Positions 14,006 through 27,717 of a stretch of DNA of 64,000 bases are shown here, in pieces. Location: NCBI RefSeq assembly GCF_000220395.1, contig NW_004087491.1, positions 18,066 through 82,065 of the forward strand, written 5' to 3'. The notes under the pieces were generated by a model. The model was not told the DNA's origin. It worked only from the letters and a program-made list of their open reading frames with translations, and searched no databases. The position numbers were made by a program, and so were the translations under genes. Source of the DNA: Ichthyophthirius multifiliis. Its lineage: Eukaryota > Ciliophora > Oligohymenophorea > Hymenostomatida. The number at the start of each line of letters is the position of its first letter. Positions within the stretch are counted from its first letter, which is position 1.

Positions 14006-15259
14006 TCATTTTTATTATTCTTATTATTTTTTATTTTCTTCTGCATAAAATTCATCAATAAACTATTTAAAGTAATCTTTACATTCTTTTCTTTTGAGTT
14101 TCATAGTATTAGTCAAACAATTAATTTCACTGAAAGACTTATGGAATAAATACAATCCTTTTGCCTATTCAAAGCCAAAAAGTCCTTCTTATTTTCCTAA
14201 TTAGATCATATTATCCTTAATGATTTTAATTATCTCCTTATTTTTACATAATTATTCTGGATCATAAGTATATCCTTTTTCATCTGCTAATTATTTCAAG
14301 TATTCTAATGTAGGATGTACAATAGCAATAAGTACAGATTATAAAGAATCTCCATAAACGAAGCATTCTTCGACTCCTTAAGCTCTCAAGTACACATTTT
14401 CGATTTTTTCAGGAGCAATGTATTCTCCTTATGACAATTTGAAAATATTCTTCTTTCTATCTATAATTGTTAAACTTTTTGTCTTAAAATTGATTCTTCC
14501 GACATCCCCACTATGTAACCATCCGTCTTTATCTATAGCTTCCATAGTCTATTTATAATATATTTATATATAAATTAAATATTAAGTACTTTATCTTTTT
14601 ATTTATAATATCCACAAAAAATAGAGTTTCCTCTTACACATATTTCACCTCTAGGGCATGGATTTCCATCTTAATCTAAATCTTTTGATGTATATCGCAT
14701 TTCAGGAATATCTATTAGCTTCATTTCCAAATGTCCTCTAATACCTCCTACATGTCCTGTCTCTCCATCATCTTTATATGTAGAAAACTAAGCTCCTGTA
14801 CCTTCAGTTTATCCGTATCCTTCGTTTATAGGCATACATAAAGTTCCTCTTAAAAAAGTTAAAACTTCACTACTAATAGGTGCTCCTCCACATAATGAAA
14901 ATTTAACGTTTCCTCCAAGGGCTATAAATATATATATAAGTATGAATATATATATGTATATATAATTTACCATTTTTTACTTTATTAAATATTAATTTAT
15001 CCCAAAATTTATGAGTATAATATCCATTTTTAGACCAATAAATTTTTGTCTATAAAGCTTTTTATAATAATTTCCCTTTTAGTCCTTAAGCCTAACTAAA
15101 CTAAGCATTTATAGCGTCAAAAAATTTATTTAAAACTCTTGGTACAGCCACAAATACAGTGGGTTTAACGATTGCAAGATCTTCTTTAAGTTTTTTGACA
15201 TCACCTAAAAAAATATAATTAAATATATATATTTAAATTATTATATGTATATTTAAATA

Positions 15260-15323
<64 letters not shown>

Positions 15324-16221
15324 TACCTCTATAAAATCCTATTCTGCCTCCTATGAATAAAAAATAACATATAGATAATCTTTCAAATACATGAGGAAGT
15401 GGAAGATATGAATAATAAACATCATTTGTATCCATTTTTTCTTCTGTGCAAACAGCAATAACTGAGACTATATTTTTATGAGAGATCATAGCCCCTTTAG
15501 GGAATCCTGTAGTCCCTGAAGTATATGAAAATGTGAAAATATCATCTGGACTAACTTTTTCATATTAATCTGGAGCCCCTTCTAATTAAAGTAAATCTTT
15601 AAATTTAATGATAGTAAGTCCTTTCTCTTATAGTTTTTTGTTTTTATCCTCAGATATTTCATCGAATAATATTACATTTTTAAGATTTTCTAATTAATTA
15701 GTTTTAATTAAAGAATCGACTGCATCTTAATCAATAAACAGACTTTCTAGTTCTGTTTGCTCTAAAATATATTAAATAGATTCAGGTCCTAATGTATCAT
15801 ATAGTGGCACCATAGTTTTTCTATATAAACAATTAGCATATTCTAAAACAAGCCATTCTTCTCTATTTTTTGAAAATATTCCTACCAAATTCATTTTGAA
15901 ATTTTCGAAATCATTAGCAACAGTGTATAATTTTTTTCTATTTATATTAGTTCCTAGTTTTTCTATCATGTCTTTTGTTTAGTTATATGTCTTCCAGTTA
16001 TATTTATTAAATGTTTATTTATCAATAGTACCTAAGAAAGGCAAAGGACCGAATTATTTTAAAGATTATAAAAGAATATCTTACATTGTAAAGCATTTAT
16101 CATCTGGAGATAATAACAATTATTCTAAAGCTTTAGGAGATCTATATATAGCAGTTTCACCTTATCTAGGTTCAGAAACAGAAACTTAATATATAACATT
16201 TTTACTTTAATAGCAACCCAT
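14006..16221 (-). CDS. ACSL: Long-chain acyl-CoA synthetase (667 aa)
   Basis: Activates long-chain fatty acids to acyl-CoA with ATP, feeding lipid synthesis and beta-oxidation. Exons are 15327-16221, 14971-15204, 14590-14921 and 14006-14548. Introns are 122, 49 and 41 nt, and the sum is 668 codons with no frame break. The AMP-binding signature reads [17 protein letters not shown], followed by [12 protein letters not shown] (typical of ACSL), [23 protein letters not shown] and [11 protein letters not shown] with [18 protein letters not shown]. The N terminus MGCYQSKNVIYQ lacks the usual membrane helix but could be myristoylated and palmitoylated. Length is normal for the ACSL family. Confident call; the exact paralogue is not determinable. 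Confidence 0.95.
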
Positions 16222-16537
16222 TTTTTATTTATTTCTAAATATTGACTTTTATTTATAAATATATATTATAATTATAATAAATATGTATGTATATATAATA
16301 ATAAATATATAGGTATATATTAATATTTTCACATATATTTAAATATTTTTGACCAAAAGATATAATTATTTTAAATTATATATCGTAGAAATATAATAAT
16401 TTAATGTAAAAATATATAAAATAAAATATATTTTTAAAATATAAAATATTTATTATATTAAATATATAAGTAATAATAAATGTAATAAATTAAAAAAATA
16501 AAAACTTAAATTTATATATATATAAAAATAATTTTAC

Positions 16538-16569
<32 letters not shown>

Positions 16570-16701
16570 TTATATTTATATCTTTATATATATATATTTA
16601 ATTTTTTTATAAATTCTATTATTTTTTTTTTTTTTTTTCTTATTTTATTTTTTTTAAATAAAATATAAAATTATTAAAATAAAAAACATAATTAATAGTT
16701 A
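16222..16701. other. A/T intergenic region
   Basis: About 480 bp of A/T with a T18-type run near 16621-16640 and TA-rich stretches. It separates the ACSL start from the USP14 stop. No gene or RNA is recognised. Confidence 0.6.
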
Positions 16702-18493
16702 TCATAAAACTTCTAATTTTCTATAAATTAAATAATAAGCCATGTGTCTATCTCCTCCTCCTCTTAAATCCATTATTTCGCTGATATTATGTTCTGTAAC
16801 AATATTATCATTATACTAACACCAAGTATCTTTATAAAAATATAAAAATTTTAAATTATTATGTAGTAATATACCTCCAGATAAATGAACCCAAGCAACA
16901 TAATGTCCTGAATCTGCACTTCTTCCTTGATGCGTTAAAACAGCAATTAATTCATAAGCTCCAGTTTCAAGTCCTTATCCATGTTGTCTATATAAATCAT
17001 TATCATGTTTTTTAATTTCTTCTTCGGCATTTTCCTCTTTAAATTATTTAAAAAGAGTTTTAGTATCTTCTGGAATCATTTTTCCTTCTTATTCTAGTTT
17101 TTATTTATATTATTCAAATTTGTCTATTTTTGAATTAGCTTCAAGTTAATTTTTCTCATATTCCTTTCCTTTATCAAGTACTTTTTATAATTCTTCACAA
17201 CAATATGGATATATATCTAATACTCTTGGAAAAGCAACATTCTTTATATGAATATAAATTAAATATACATGTATATATATAATAAACTCTTAATATTTTA
17301 GATTTTGTAGCTTCAGTACCTGAGCTTTCTGATTTTTATTTCCAGAAAAATCTAACCATTTAAATAGAAAGAATACTAGGCTAATTTTTATATTAATAAT
17401 ACATTATATATTTTTTTTTACTAATTTTTTAATTCTAGTAATTTTAGAAAAAGAATGTGTTTAATTATCTAATTATGAATTTTTTTAAACTGTTTCTTAT
17501 AAAGACTATAAAAAAAATAATAATATATATATTTATAAATTTTATATTTATATATTATATATATATATATAAATATATTTATTTTTTTATTTATATTTAT
17601 ATTACAATATTTATTCCTTCTGTTAATTAGTTTATAGGATTATTTTAATTATCAATTGTACACATTAATTTTTTAGCAGTTTCTGTTTTTATTTAATAAT
17701 CATCAGGATTATCATTATTAATATATTTAACCTCGAAATCAATTTATAATAAATCTTTAATTAAATTAGTTTTATTTCCCAATTCATCTTCATAATTAGT
17801 CAAAGGTTCTAAACATTAAACAATATTTTAAAAGCACTCATCTGCATCTTATTATTTATATTCTCCTCCCTATGCTTTTTCAGCAAACTAAGGAAAAACA
17901 CTCATAAAATTAGACACAAAATTAAAAGGTTAAACTGTTTATCCCTTTTCAAGTTCTTTAAATAAACTCTATAATGAATATCCCAATTTACTTTCTAATG
18001 ACTAAACTTATGGTAGATTCTTTTATAACATGAAATTTTTTAATTCGTTTATTTTTCTTAAACATTATATTGAACTATTCATATAACATGTATTACCTAA
18101 ATTCGCTAATCCAACAGGTAAAACTTACTTTTTATTTTAAAATAAATTAATATATATATATATATTATATACTCCAGTCTTAATTTTATATGCTTTTTAT
18201 ATTTATTCAGGGGTCATTTCTTCTATAAATTACTTAATTTTTGATGGGTCTAATTCTTTTATTTATCTTTCTTCAGGTGCTCCCATTAAAGTCAGTTTAG
18301 CTCCATTTTCGATTTTTAATTTCGAAAAATTAATACCTTCTTTAAATAATGTTCCCTTATATATTATTTTTTAGCTTTATGGTGGAACTTAGGTTAGTTA
18401 ATATATATTTTTTTGGAATTCTTCTAAATTTCCTTCTATATTTAACTCAGCTTCTATTTATTAGGTACCCCATTTTAATGTTACTTTTACCAT
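16702..18493 (-). CDS. USP14: USP14/Ubp6 proteasome-associated deubiquitinase (504 aa)
   Basis: Trims ubiquitin chains on substrates at the 26S proteasome. Six exons: 18173-18493, 17606-18127, 17422-17505, 17288-17380, 16875-17241 and 16702-16829. Introns are 45, 100, 41, 46 and 45 nt, and the total is exactly 505 codons. An N-terminal ubiquitin-like domain (MVKVTLKWGTQQIEAEL, with LTLMGA) docks on the proteasome. The catalytic Cys box is GLANLGNTCYMNSSIQC, then FPQFAEKAQGGEYKQQDADE, the strand LSIQMVRFFWK, the His box LTHQGRSADSGHYVAW and the final RGGGDRHMAYYLIY. All catalytic residues are present. Human USP14 has 494 residues, so length and order match. This is the best-resolved gene model in the window. 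Confidence 0.95.
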
Positions 18494-18559
18494 TTTTTAT
18501 TTTTTTTTAGATAAAAACTATTAAATAATATATATATAACAAAAATCTTAAAAATATTT

Positions 18560-18660
18560 TTTTAATCAAACTATCTGATCTTGAAAAAAAAAAAAAAAAA
18601 AAAAAAAGAATAAGTTATGAATTTTTTTTTTTTTAAAAAAAAAAAATTATTAACAAAAAA
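18560..18660. repeat. Long A and T runs (A22 and T11A11-type) between genes
   Basis: An A run of about 22 bases is followed shortly by a T run joined to an A run, a perfect small inverted repeat. It lies between the USP14 start and the TTLL stop. Similar TnAn junctions recur elsewhere in the window. Confidence 0.85.
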
Positions 18661-18707
18661 AATTAATATATAAATAAATATTTGTTATATATCTTTTGAA
18701 CATAAAA

Positions 18708-20609
18708 TCAATTCTATTTAAGTTATTAAAATCTTTTTTTTATCTAAGCATTATTACATTCCTTTAAATTTCCCAAAAGCTCCCACGTATTTTCATTATC
18801 ATCATAACCATCTATATGATAAAATTCATTTTCTTCAACTAATGTATTATCATGTTCCTTTTTGGTAAAAATTTAATCAACAGTTAATTTTAAGGCATCA
18901 TCTAAAAATAGAAATATATAAATAAATAAATATATATATAATTAAATAAATATATATATTAATAAATAAATATATATATATATATAAAAAATATATATAT
19001 ATATTTATAGTCATATATATATATATTTCTATATATAATTAAGTGCCTATTAGTCTAGGAATTAAACTCTATAAAATACTCGAGCATTCTTCTATGGCAG
19101 GATTAGTATTAATCTCAATAAGCCATGAATTTAACTAATTATCAATAATAAAATCAAACCCGAAAATTTCAAAGCATTATTTTCTATCATTTATATTTAA
19201 TTTTCTCCTTATAGAGCAAAAACTTAGCCATATAATATCTTTAATTTTAGACAAAATTTTATTTTTCGCTTAATTTTTGCCCTCATTTTCTTCCAAAAAC
19301 TTCCAAAACTAATTAAAACTCCACATATTACCATCTTCATACATTCCGTAATTACTCGAGTGTTTCTATATAGCATTATTAGTAAGATGAATGAATAAAT
19401 TCTTCATATTTTCTTCCAAAACATCAAATTCAATACTCGAAAGCCTCACATACCCTTCTTTAAAGAAAAAAACATCCAAATTTTAACTAACAAGTGCCCA
19501 GACTCTTATATCGAATTTCCTTTTATTAATAAGTAGAGGTTTTTCTATATATTTCTAAACAATAAAGGAATTAGCCTTTAAAACAATTTTCTATTAATCA
19601 TTTTAAGACAAGGCTTTTTCCTCAAAACCTTCCAAATAATCATTTATTATTTTCTCAAGTTAATTTAGACTATTAAATACATGAATTCCCCTCCCTCTAT
19701 TTAAAAAAGTCGGCTTTAAAAGCCACATATAACTGCCTTAGCTTTTATCAATGAATGTCTAATGTAAAGTAGACCTTGTATAGAAATAATTAAATAGTTT
19801 TTCGCTATTTAAGGACATTTAATACTATTTATTTTTCCTTTTTAGCTCTAAATACTATTTATTTTATTGATTTTTTTCTTTAGATTCTAAGGCATATTCA
19901 TATCGAAGAATTTCAGAAAATTATTTAGTATTAAATCGCAGTTTTCGTCATTAAAATCAATCACATATGTCAATGGAATAATATCAAATATATTGTATTT
20001 AAGGTTTTCCGCAAAAGCCATCATATTTTTAACTAAATATTGCTTATTTGTTAACTCTTTATGATATTAGAAGTGATTTAACATTTAAATATTCCCATTT
20101 TCCTATATTTTTTCATATTTATATCCCCTAGTAGTCTACTGCCATTTAAAATTTATAAATGTGTTTTAAGGATCTTTTACTTCAGTCCATATTCCTCGCT
20201 TTAAAAGGCATTTTCGGATTCTTTCTGAATTATTTCCTGGTCCTAAATAGAACTATAAATTTTTATTTTTATTAAAAATATAAAAAAATTACTTTAAAAT
20301 TTTAGTTTTCGTTATTATTAGGAATTATAGGAAGTGATTGTATTTATTTTTTTAAATTTAAAATTGAGCAATTTTTTTGTATAATTTCTTTCTGTTTCTT
20401 TATTTATTGGAAGTCTATTTAAACATACTATGTATTTCTTTAATTAATCTTTTTATTTTTTGGGGAAATAGAATTATTTATATATTTATATTTCGTATTT
20501 TCATCTATTTTATCTAGTTTTTACACGTTTGAATTTACGTTTAAGTTTATTTATTTATTTTTAAGGCTTCTTCTTTAAAATGGACTTTGTGATTAACTAT
20601 AATGTACAT
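18708..20609 (-). CDS. Tubulin-tyrosine-ligase-like (TTLL) enzyme, GC-AG intron, one frame break
   Basis: TTLL enzymes add amino acids (Glu, Gly or Tyr) to tubulin tails, usually in cilia. The start MYIIVNHKVHF at 20609 is the first ATG of the open frame and is tentative. Motifs in order: LGPGNNSERIRKCLLKRGIW, GSYMWLLKPTFLNRGRGI, IVQKYIEKPLLINKRKFDIR, LFIHLTNNAIQKHSS, FEIFGFDFIID and SWLIEINTNPAIEE. These cover the ATP-grasp core including the LTNN and EIN metal and nucleotide ligands. The only intron (18902-19046) starts with GC, not GT. A frame break near 19917-19920 is repaired by one base, and total exon length (1757 nt) is one short of a multiple of three. Which TTLL subfamily, and so glutamylase or glycylase, cannot be decided. 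Confidence 0.88.
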
Positions 20610-20876
20610 CTTTTTTATAAATAAATATTTATATATATTTAAATATTTAATAAATACTTTTTTTTTATGAATTTAATAATGGAAAAGCAGTAGTAAATAA
20701 TTATTATTTCATTTTATATTAAATATTTCTTTTTTTTTAAAAAAAAAAAATAATAATTTTTTTTTTTTATTTTTTAAAAGAAATCGTAATACTAAATAAA
20801 TATATATAATTTAATTTTAATTATATAAATAAACATAAAAACAATAAAAAAATAAAAATATATATATATATATATA

Positions 20877-20968
20877 ATAATCAGACGCGGCTATAACCTA
20901 CAGCATACCTAATAGGTAGTTAGTAGGGGGGTTACTGCGAATATAGAGAAAATTAATCATCATTTTTT
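20877..20968 (-). ncRNA. Candidate C/D-box snoRNA
   Basis: A compact GC-rich island in an A/T desert. Read on the minus strand it has a perfect box C ATGATGA (complement of 20957-20963) near the 5' end and a box D CTGA (complement of 20881-20884) near the 3' end. About 72 nt lie between them, normal spacing for a C/D methylation guide. The 10 or so bases upstream of box D (ggttatagccgcgt) would be the guide. A small inverted repeat ACCTATTAGGT sits centrally. A terminal stem is weak. On the plus strand the same island ends in T14, which could instead be a Pol III terminator, so strand and class are not certain. Confidence 0.5.
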
Positions 20969-21752
20969 TTTTTTTTAATTTATATATATCATTTATATAT
21001 TTTAAGTATTATTATAATATTTATAATTTATATTTAATTTATATTATGGGTTTTTATTTTATAAACAAAAGTATTTATATAAAAATTTATATATATATCT
21101 AAATATATATTAATATATCTAAATATATATTTATATATCTATTATATATTTATATATATATTTTTTTATATATATATTCCTATATAGTTTATATTTTATG
21201 TATGTAATAAATTAATTAAAGGATAATTTTATTTTCTTATACGTAAAAAATATTTTAATTTAACGCGAATTTTATCAAAATAAATTATCTTATAAAGTTA
21301 ATTCTAAAAACTTTTTAGGTTTTTTCTTTAAAAATTAAACTTTTTATATTATTAATTTTATATCATAAATAATAAATTAAATTAAATATTTTTTATTAAT
21401 GTTTTTTTATATTTTTTTTTTTTTAAATTATACAAATATTTAATTAAAATTTGTAAATATTTTATGTTTACGATTTTTATTTTATTTATTATATTCCTAA
21501 ATCTTTTTTTTTTTTTTTAAAAAAAAAAAAATTAATTAATTTAATTTATTTATTTATTTATTTAAAAAAAAAAAATACGTTCAAATTATTAATATCATAA
21601 AAATATAAAATCTTAATAATAATATTTCTAAAAAAATAAAATTTTATAAATAATAAATATAATTTTTTTCTTCAATACTAAAATACAAAAATAACATTAT
21701 TTAAAAAAATATATATAAATATTTTTATTTTTTAAAAAAAAAAAAAAATTAA
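20969..21752. other. A/T intergenic region before the kinesin gene
   Basis: About 780 bp with almost only A and T, including T15A12 near 21505-21531 and T10A-run structures near 21727-21750. No coding or RNA feature is recognised. It should contain the kinesin promoter. Confidence 0.55.
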
Positions 21753-22737
21753 ATGAAACCAAATAAAACTAATGTAAAAAAATTCTTAAAATTAAAATTA
21801 TAATATATAAAAAAAGAATTTATTTTCTTTACAATAATTAAAAGAAAAAAACGTTACTCTTTAAGTAAACGAAAATTTAAAAGTAGTAATTCGATGTAGA
21901 CCACCTTTACCTCGTGAAATATAAGACGATCATTTTATATCTACTGTATTAAATATTTATTTTTTATAAAAATAAAAACACCAAAAAAATAAAATATATA
22001 GATTGAAATATCTCCTGATAATAAATAAATAATAATATATGAATATAATAATATTGAATTAGTTAATCCCGTATAATTGCCAAATTATTTATAAAATCCA
22101 GAAAATTATTAACCACATTAATTTTCATTTGATTATGTTTATGACTAAAATAGTACTTAACAAGATGTTTATAATAATACTGCAAGACATTCAGTTTAAT
22201 CAGCTTTAGAGGTATCTATTTATATTATTTAAATAAGAAAAAAAAAAAAAAAAAGGGATTTAACGCCTGTATAATAGCATATGGACAAACAGGTACAGGA
22301 AAAACATATACAATGGAAGGATTTTCATATAAATATTAACACCCAAACGTAGGAATAATACCTCGTGCAGTCGACGAAATATTTAATTACATATAAAACT
22401 GTTAAGAAAACTAAGTAACACCAAAAAAAAACCCCATACATGCATATAAATATATACATATAAGTCCACATTCATGGTAAGAGCAAGCTACCTTTAAATA
22501 TACAATGACAACATATCAGATTTATTAAAAAACGAAAGATAAAACCTAACAATTCGTGAAGATAAAAAAAAAGGTGTATACGTAGAAGGTCTTAGTGAAT
22601 GGGCAGTACGTTCCCCTCTTGATATATATGCATTAATAAAAAGAGGTTTTTTTTAACAAATTCAAACATATATATATATATAAATATATAATAATATATA
22701 TAAATATATATTAATATATATATATATATATATTTAT

Positions 22738-22773
<36 letters not shown>

Positions 22774-23894
22774 GGTGCTATATCTAGAGTTACTGCTAGT
22801 ACTAAATTAAACGATATTTCTAGCCGATCTCATGCTGTATTTATAATAACAGTTGAATAAATGTATACTGATGAGGAAAACAAGCCTAAGAAATTGAAAA
22901 TCGGAAAACTTAATTTAGTTGATTTGGCAGGTTCTGAAAGAGTTAGAATTTCAGGTGCAACTGGATAAAGAATGGAAGAATGTAAGAAAATAAACTAGTC
23001 TTTATCTGCTTTGGGTAATGTTATTTCAGCTTTGACAGATTTAAGGGGGAAAGGACATATTCCATATAGAGATTCGAAAATTACACGGCTTTTGGAAGAC
23101 TCTTTAGGAGGAAATTGCAAAACAACTATGATGGCTACTATTTCACCGTCTATTGATGCTTTTAGTGAATCGGTTTAGTTGATTTTTTTTATTTTTAGTT
23201 TTTTTATTTTATTTTATTTTTTTTTATAATTTTTTTTTTTAAAAATATGAATAGATTTCGACATTAAAATTCGCTAATAGAGCTAAAAATATTAGAAATA
23301 GCCCAGTAATTAATGAAGATTTGGACTAGAGAGCCCTTTTAAGAAAATATGAGGAAGAATTATTCAAACTTAGGTAGTAGTTATAGATAAAAAATGAACA
23401 TACATAAGATTAAAGTATTATTTCTTAACTTGAATAAGATAAAAAAAGAGCAGAATAGGATAAGTTTATAGTAATGCAGGCATATTAATAGAGATCAAAA
23501 GAATATTTCGAAGAATTAGAAGCTAAAAAGCAATTAGAATAGTAAATTAAGACTCTTTAGAGTCAAGTTTTAATGGGAGGAGTGAAAATGGATGCTAATG
23601 AAGAATTAAAAAATATGTTCGAAGAATAACATAAAAAAATAAGAAAAGAATACGAATAAAAAGTATAAGAATTAGAAAAAGAAAGACAATAAATATTAAC
23701 AGAAAAAGCAGAAATTGAAAAATATAATAATTTGTTATTGAAATAAAGAGATATTATGACAGCTTTAACTTAAAAACTAAATGAAAGAGACGAAACTATA
23801 CTATAATATTAAGATGAATTAGATGCTTATGATAAAATTATAAAAGTAAAATAAAAATATTAACATATAAATAAAAATAAATATATATATATAA

Positions 23895-23937
<43 letters not shown>

Positions 23938-24367
23938 AATATATTAATATTTATTATTATATTTATTATTAATTTTATATAATTTATATAATTAGGAATA
24001 AGATTTCACTATTTAAAAATAAACCAAAAATATTTAATATTACTAAAATATATTAAAAAACATAATATTCATGTTTAAGTTGATAATAATGATTATCATT
24101 CAGGAAATTAAGTAAAATATGTATAATTTATTAAATATATAAAAATTAAAATTATTAATAACTATTTTATAATATATATTTTAGTATATATATATATATA
24201 TATTTTTTTAATATTATTTTTATTAATTAATTAATTAAATTACAAAATATATTATTTAAAAAAAATCTATTTAAATTCTTTTTTATTATAATATGTCTAT
24301 TTATATAAAAAAAAATTAGATTAATAAAATAATCAAAAATATATATATATATATATATTTTAAAAAA

Positions 24368-24412
<45 letters not shown>

Positions 24413-25300
24413 AAAATTACAGGTGATTAAATAGCTTATAATGTCACTAATTAATTAAATTAAAATGATGAAAAATATCTTGAAATGGTTTAAATAAATG
24501 AAAATCTTAGATTTTAACTTTAATAATTTTAAATAAAAAATTAAACTAATAATATTATAATGTAGAATGGTAGTTAATAAGATTTATTTAAGAAAATAGA
24601 AAATAATAATTTAACATTAAATTAATTATATACATAAAGTTCTGAAATAAAAAGTAATTAAAAATATTAGTACATATTTTATATATAAATATATAGAAAA
24701 TATAGATGATATTATTTTTACGTTGACTAAACCAAATGACTAATAGAAAATTTAATTAGCAGCTTAAAGTTTATTAGCCGTTTCTGATAAAATTAATTAA
24801 AATCATTAAATTTTGTATATATAAAAAATATAATCATTTTATAAATTTATAAAATACTTTTTACAATAAATTAAGAAAAAAAGCAACAGGAGGAATTTTA
24901 AAAAACTGCTCTTTAAATGGATTTGAAGGAAAAAATGATTTCGATAAAAAGTAAAATACTATAATATTTATTTATTTATTAAAGAAAAAGTAATAAAAAA
25001 TAAGTAAATTTTATTGAAAATTAATAAAATCTAAATTAAGAAAAAAATTTTAACATATTATTGCAATAATAATAGATTTAATAAAAATAATTAAAATAAT
25101 AATATTAATAATAATAATAATATTAATAATAATAATAATAATAATTTATATATGATGAGTAGATAAATAATGAAAAAAATAATGTACTAAAATTAACACA
25201 TTAATAGATAGCATAAATGCTATAAGAAAGAAAAATTTAAAAAAATTAAGAAAAATTATACTAACATAAAAAAACATAATGATAAATTAAAATAAAAAAA
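21753..25300 (+). CDS. N-terminal-motor kinesin with long coiled-coil tail
   Basis: A microtubule motor. The start at 21753 is tentative. Motor exons are about 21850-21945, 22002-22211, 22256-22414, 22465-22645, 22775-23172 and 23255-23845, with phases matching. The motor begins [13 protein letters not shown]. The P-loop is [14 protein letters not shown], then [13 protein letters not shown], switch [12 protein letters not shown], switch [26 protein letters not shown] and [16 protein letters not shown] coiled coil follows ([16 protein letters not shown] and onward). Later exons (from 23996, 24420, 24700 and 24880) carry more coil and a poly-Asn stretch; there the models are approximate, with one frame break at the A run 24055-24060. 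The end near 25300 is a guess. The neck and motor order show a plus-end-type N-terminal kinesin; the family number is not assigned. Confidence 0.85.
24340..24410. repeat. (AT)n tracts in a kinesin intron
   Basis: Two alternating TA tracts separated by a short A-rich linker, inside the intron before the exon that starts GDQIAYNVTNQ. Confidence 0.85.
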
Positions 25301-25339
25301 CTTATATATATAAATATATATATATATATATTTATATAA

Positions 25340-25372
<33 letters not shown>

Positions 25373-25625
25373 ATTTTTTATTTATCTTTTTTTTTTTTAC
25401 ACATATTTAATCTAACATATATATAATAAGAAAATAATATGTATCATATATTAATATATTTTTTTTTAATACATATATTTTTGTATATTTATAAAAAATT
25501 AATTTTTTTTCAATTATTATTATAAAACACTTATTCAATTATTATTATTAATATTCTACATAATGTTTTTTTAAAATAATTATTCTTTTTTAATTATTAT
25601 TATTATAATAGAAAATAAAAATATA

Positions 25626-27665
25626 ATGTAAAAAGAATTTATTTTAGAATAAATAAACGACTATGAAATAAATAATATTAAATTGTCAAAAGAAGAATTT
25701 TTAAACTTAAAAATATAATACCCATAACTGTTTTTAAATAAAAAATTTATTAATTTTTAATATTTAACTACGTTTAATATATCATAAGTATTTAAAACAC
25801 TTTCTTTTACCAATATATCGATAATTCACATTTCATAAGAAAATAAAAATATTTTAATTTTAGGTCATGAAAACGGTAATATATAAGTTTTCGATAAACT
25901 CGAAAAAATACATGAAATTGGAAAAACTAGAAATAAAAACGGAAAAGTAACTCATATCGATATTTTTAAAGAAAATATATTAATTGGTTATTAAAGTGGT
26001 TATATATGCATTTTTAGTTTAAAAAAAAAGAATACAATTGTAAAAATAAAATAATTTTTAGGAAAAGAATTATTTTCATTGTCTTTTTTAAAATTTTAAA
26101 AAGTAGAAAATATTTGTTTTTTAGTTAGAAATGAAAAAGTTGAAGTTTAAAGGAAAATTTTATTTTTTTAGAAAAAAAATAACTCCATTATTTTAACATG
26201 AAAATAATTTAATTTTACATTCGAAATTTTTCCTTTTAAAAAAATATTAAAATATTATATTTTAGGCTATATTTTTCTAAGATTTTATATAGTTTTTTAT
26301 TCATTATTATTAGTAAAAACCGATAAAATTTATGACAATTGATATAAAATATTGTAATAATATATTACCTTCTGTATAATTTAACGAAAAATATATAGTA
26401 ATAGGTGAAGGATAATAAATTACTAGTATAAAATATAATATTAAATTAAATAATTAAAAAGAAATACTGGTAAATAAAAGCAAGTCATATTTTTTTTTAC
26501 AACCTAATTATTACATTATATATTGTGGATTTATTAATGAAAATATATTATGTGTTTTAAATAATATATGGAGCATTTTTTTGGTTGATATTAATAAATT
26601 TTAATAAAAAGCATATTTTTTTAATACTGAAAGATACCATTTTCCTATATTTTGGTAAAGTGATTCTATAGGAGAACTTAAATATGAAAAAAATATAAAA
26701 AATATAAAAAATTATGAAAATTATGTTTTTTTATAGGATAATTGTGTAAAATATATATATTAAATATAATGATTATTATATAAAGATTAATATAATAAAT
26801 AATGATAACGAAATATTTTAAGGAAATATAATAAATTGGAAAGAAATAATAAAAAAATAAATATAAAAATAATAAAATTTCGATTCTAATTAAAACTATG
26901 AAGCTTTTGAATTTTGTCTAAGTATATATAATAATGAATTTCCTTAATATTAAAATATAAAAAAAGAATAGATATAAGTATAATTATTAAATAAATATAT
27001 AATATTTATATATATATAAATATATATTAATATTTATATATATATTTATATTTATATTTATATTTATATTTATATTTATATTTATATTTATATATATTAG
27101 AATTTTTTATAACAATAAATTTAAGCATTTTCTAAATATATGATATAAACAAATTAAATATCTTAACTAACAGTAACTAATATTTTAAAATATTTAATAT
27201 TTTCAAATAACTATTAATATATATTTTCTACCTTTTAAGAATTATTTAAAATCACAAAAAATCTCAAAAATATTTTTTTAGAGTCTTTTCGTCCTTATAT
27301 ATTATTATCATTTTTAAAATAAATTCCTTACAAAAAAACACTTAAATAAATAATTAAATATTATTAAGAAAATGATAAAATTATATATCTACTTCTTTCC
27401 AATATAGAAATAAACAAATAAGATATCAATATATTAACCGAAATATGTACCAAATATAACCTAATAACACCTATAATTTACTTATAAACAAATTTCGAAC
27501 CACATAATACACTAACCCCTCTATAAATAATGAAAAAAAACTTTAATTTAACCTAAAACATATTTAAAGAGTTATAAATTTTCTGGTATTTAAGATTTTC
27601 TTTATTCGGTTTAATTTTTCCTAATAAAAAAATGGATTTTTCAACATATGAAAAAGTACTTAAAA

Positions 27666-27717
<52 letters not shown>

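Noticed and set aside
20921-20935. Telomeric repeat (TAGGGGGGTT)
   Set aside because: Only one G-run occurs, with no GGGGTT tandem array. It lies inside the snoRNA-like island.
20938-20975. U6 snRNA (ATATAGAGAAAATTAATCAT then T14)
   Set aside because: It resembles the U6 ACAGAGA region loosely, but the invariant ACAGAGA is changed and the downstream U6 sequence is absent.
22410-22470. Continuous exon through the kinesin stretch [13 protein letters not shown]
   Set aside because: A 50-nt intron (gtaaca..ataag) gives the expected [13 protein letters not shown] kinesin block in the correct phase.
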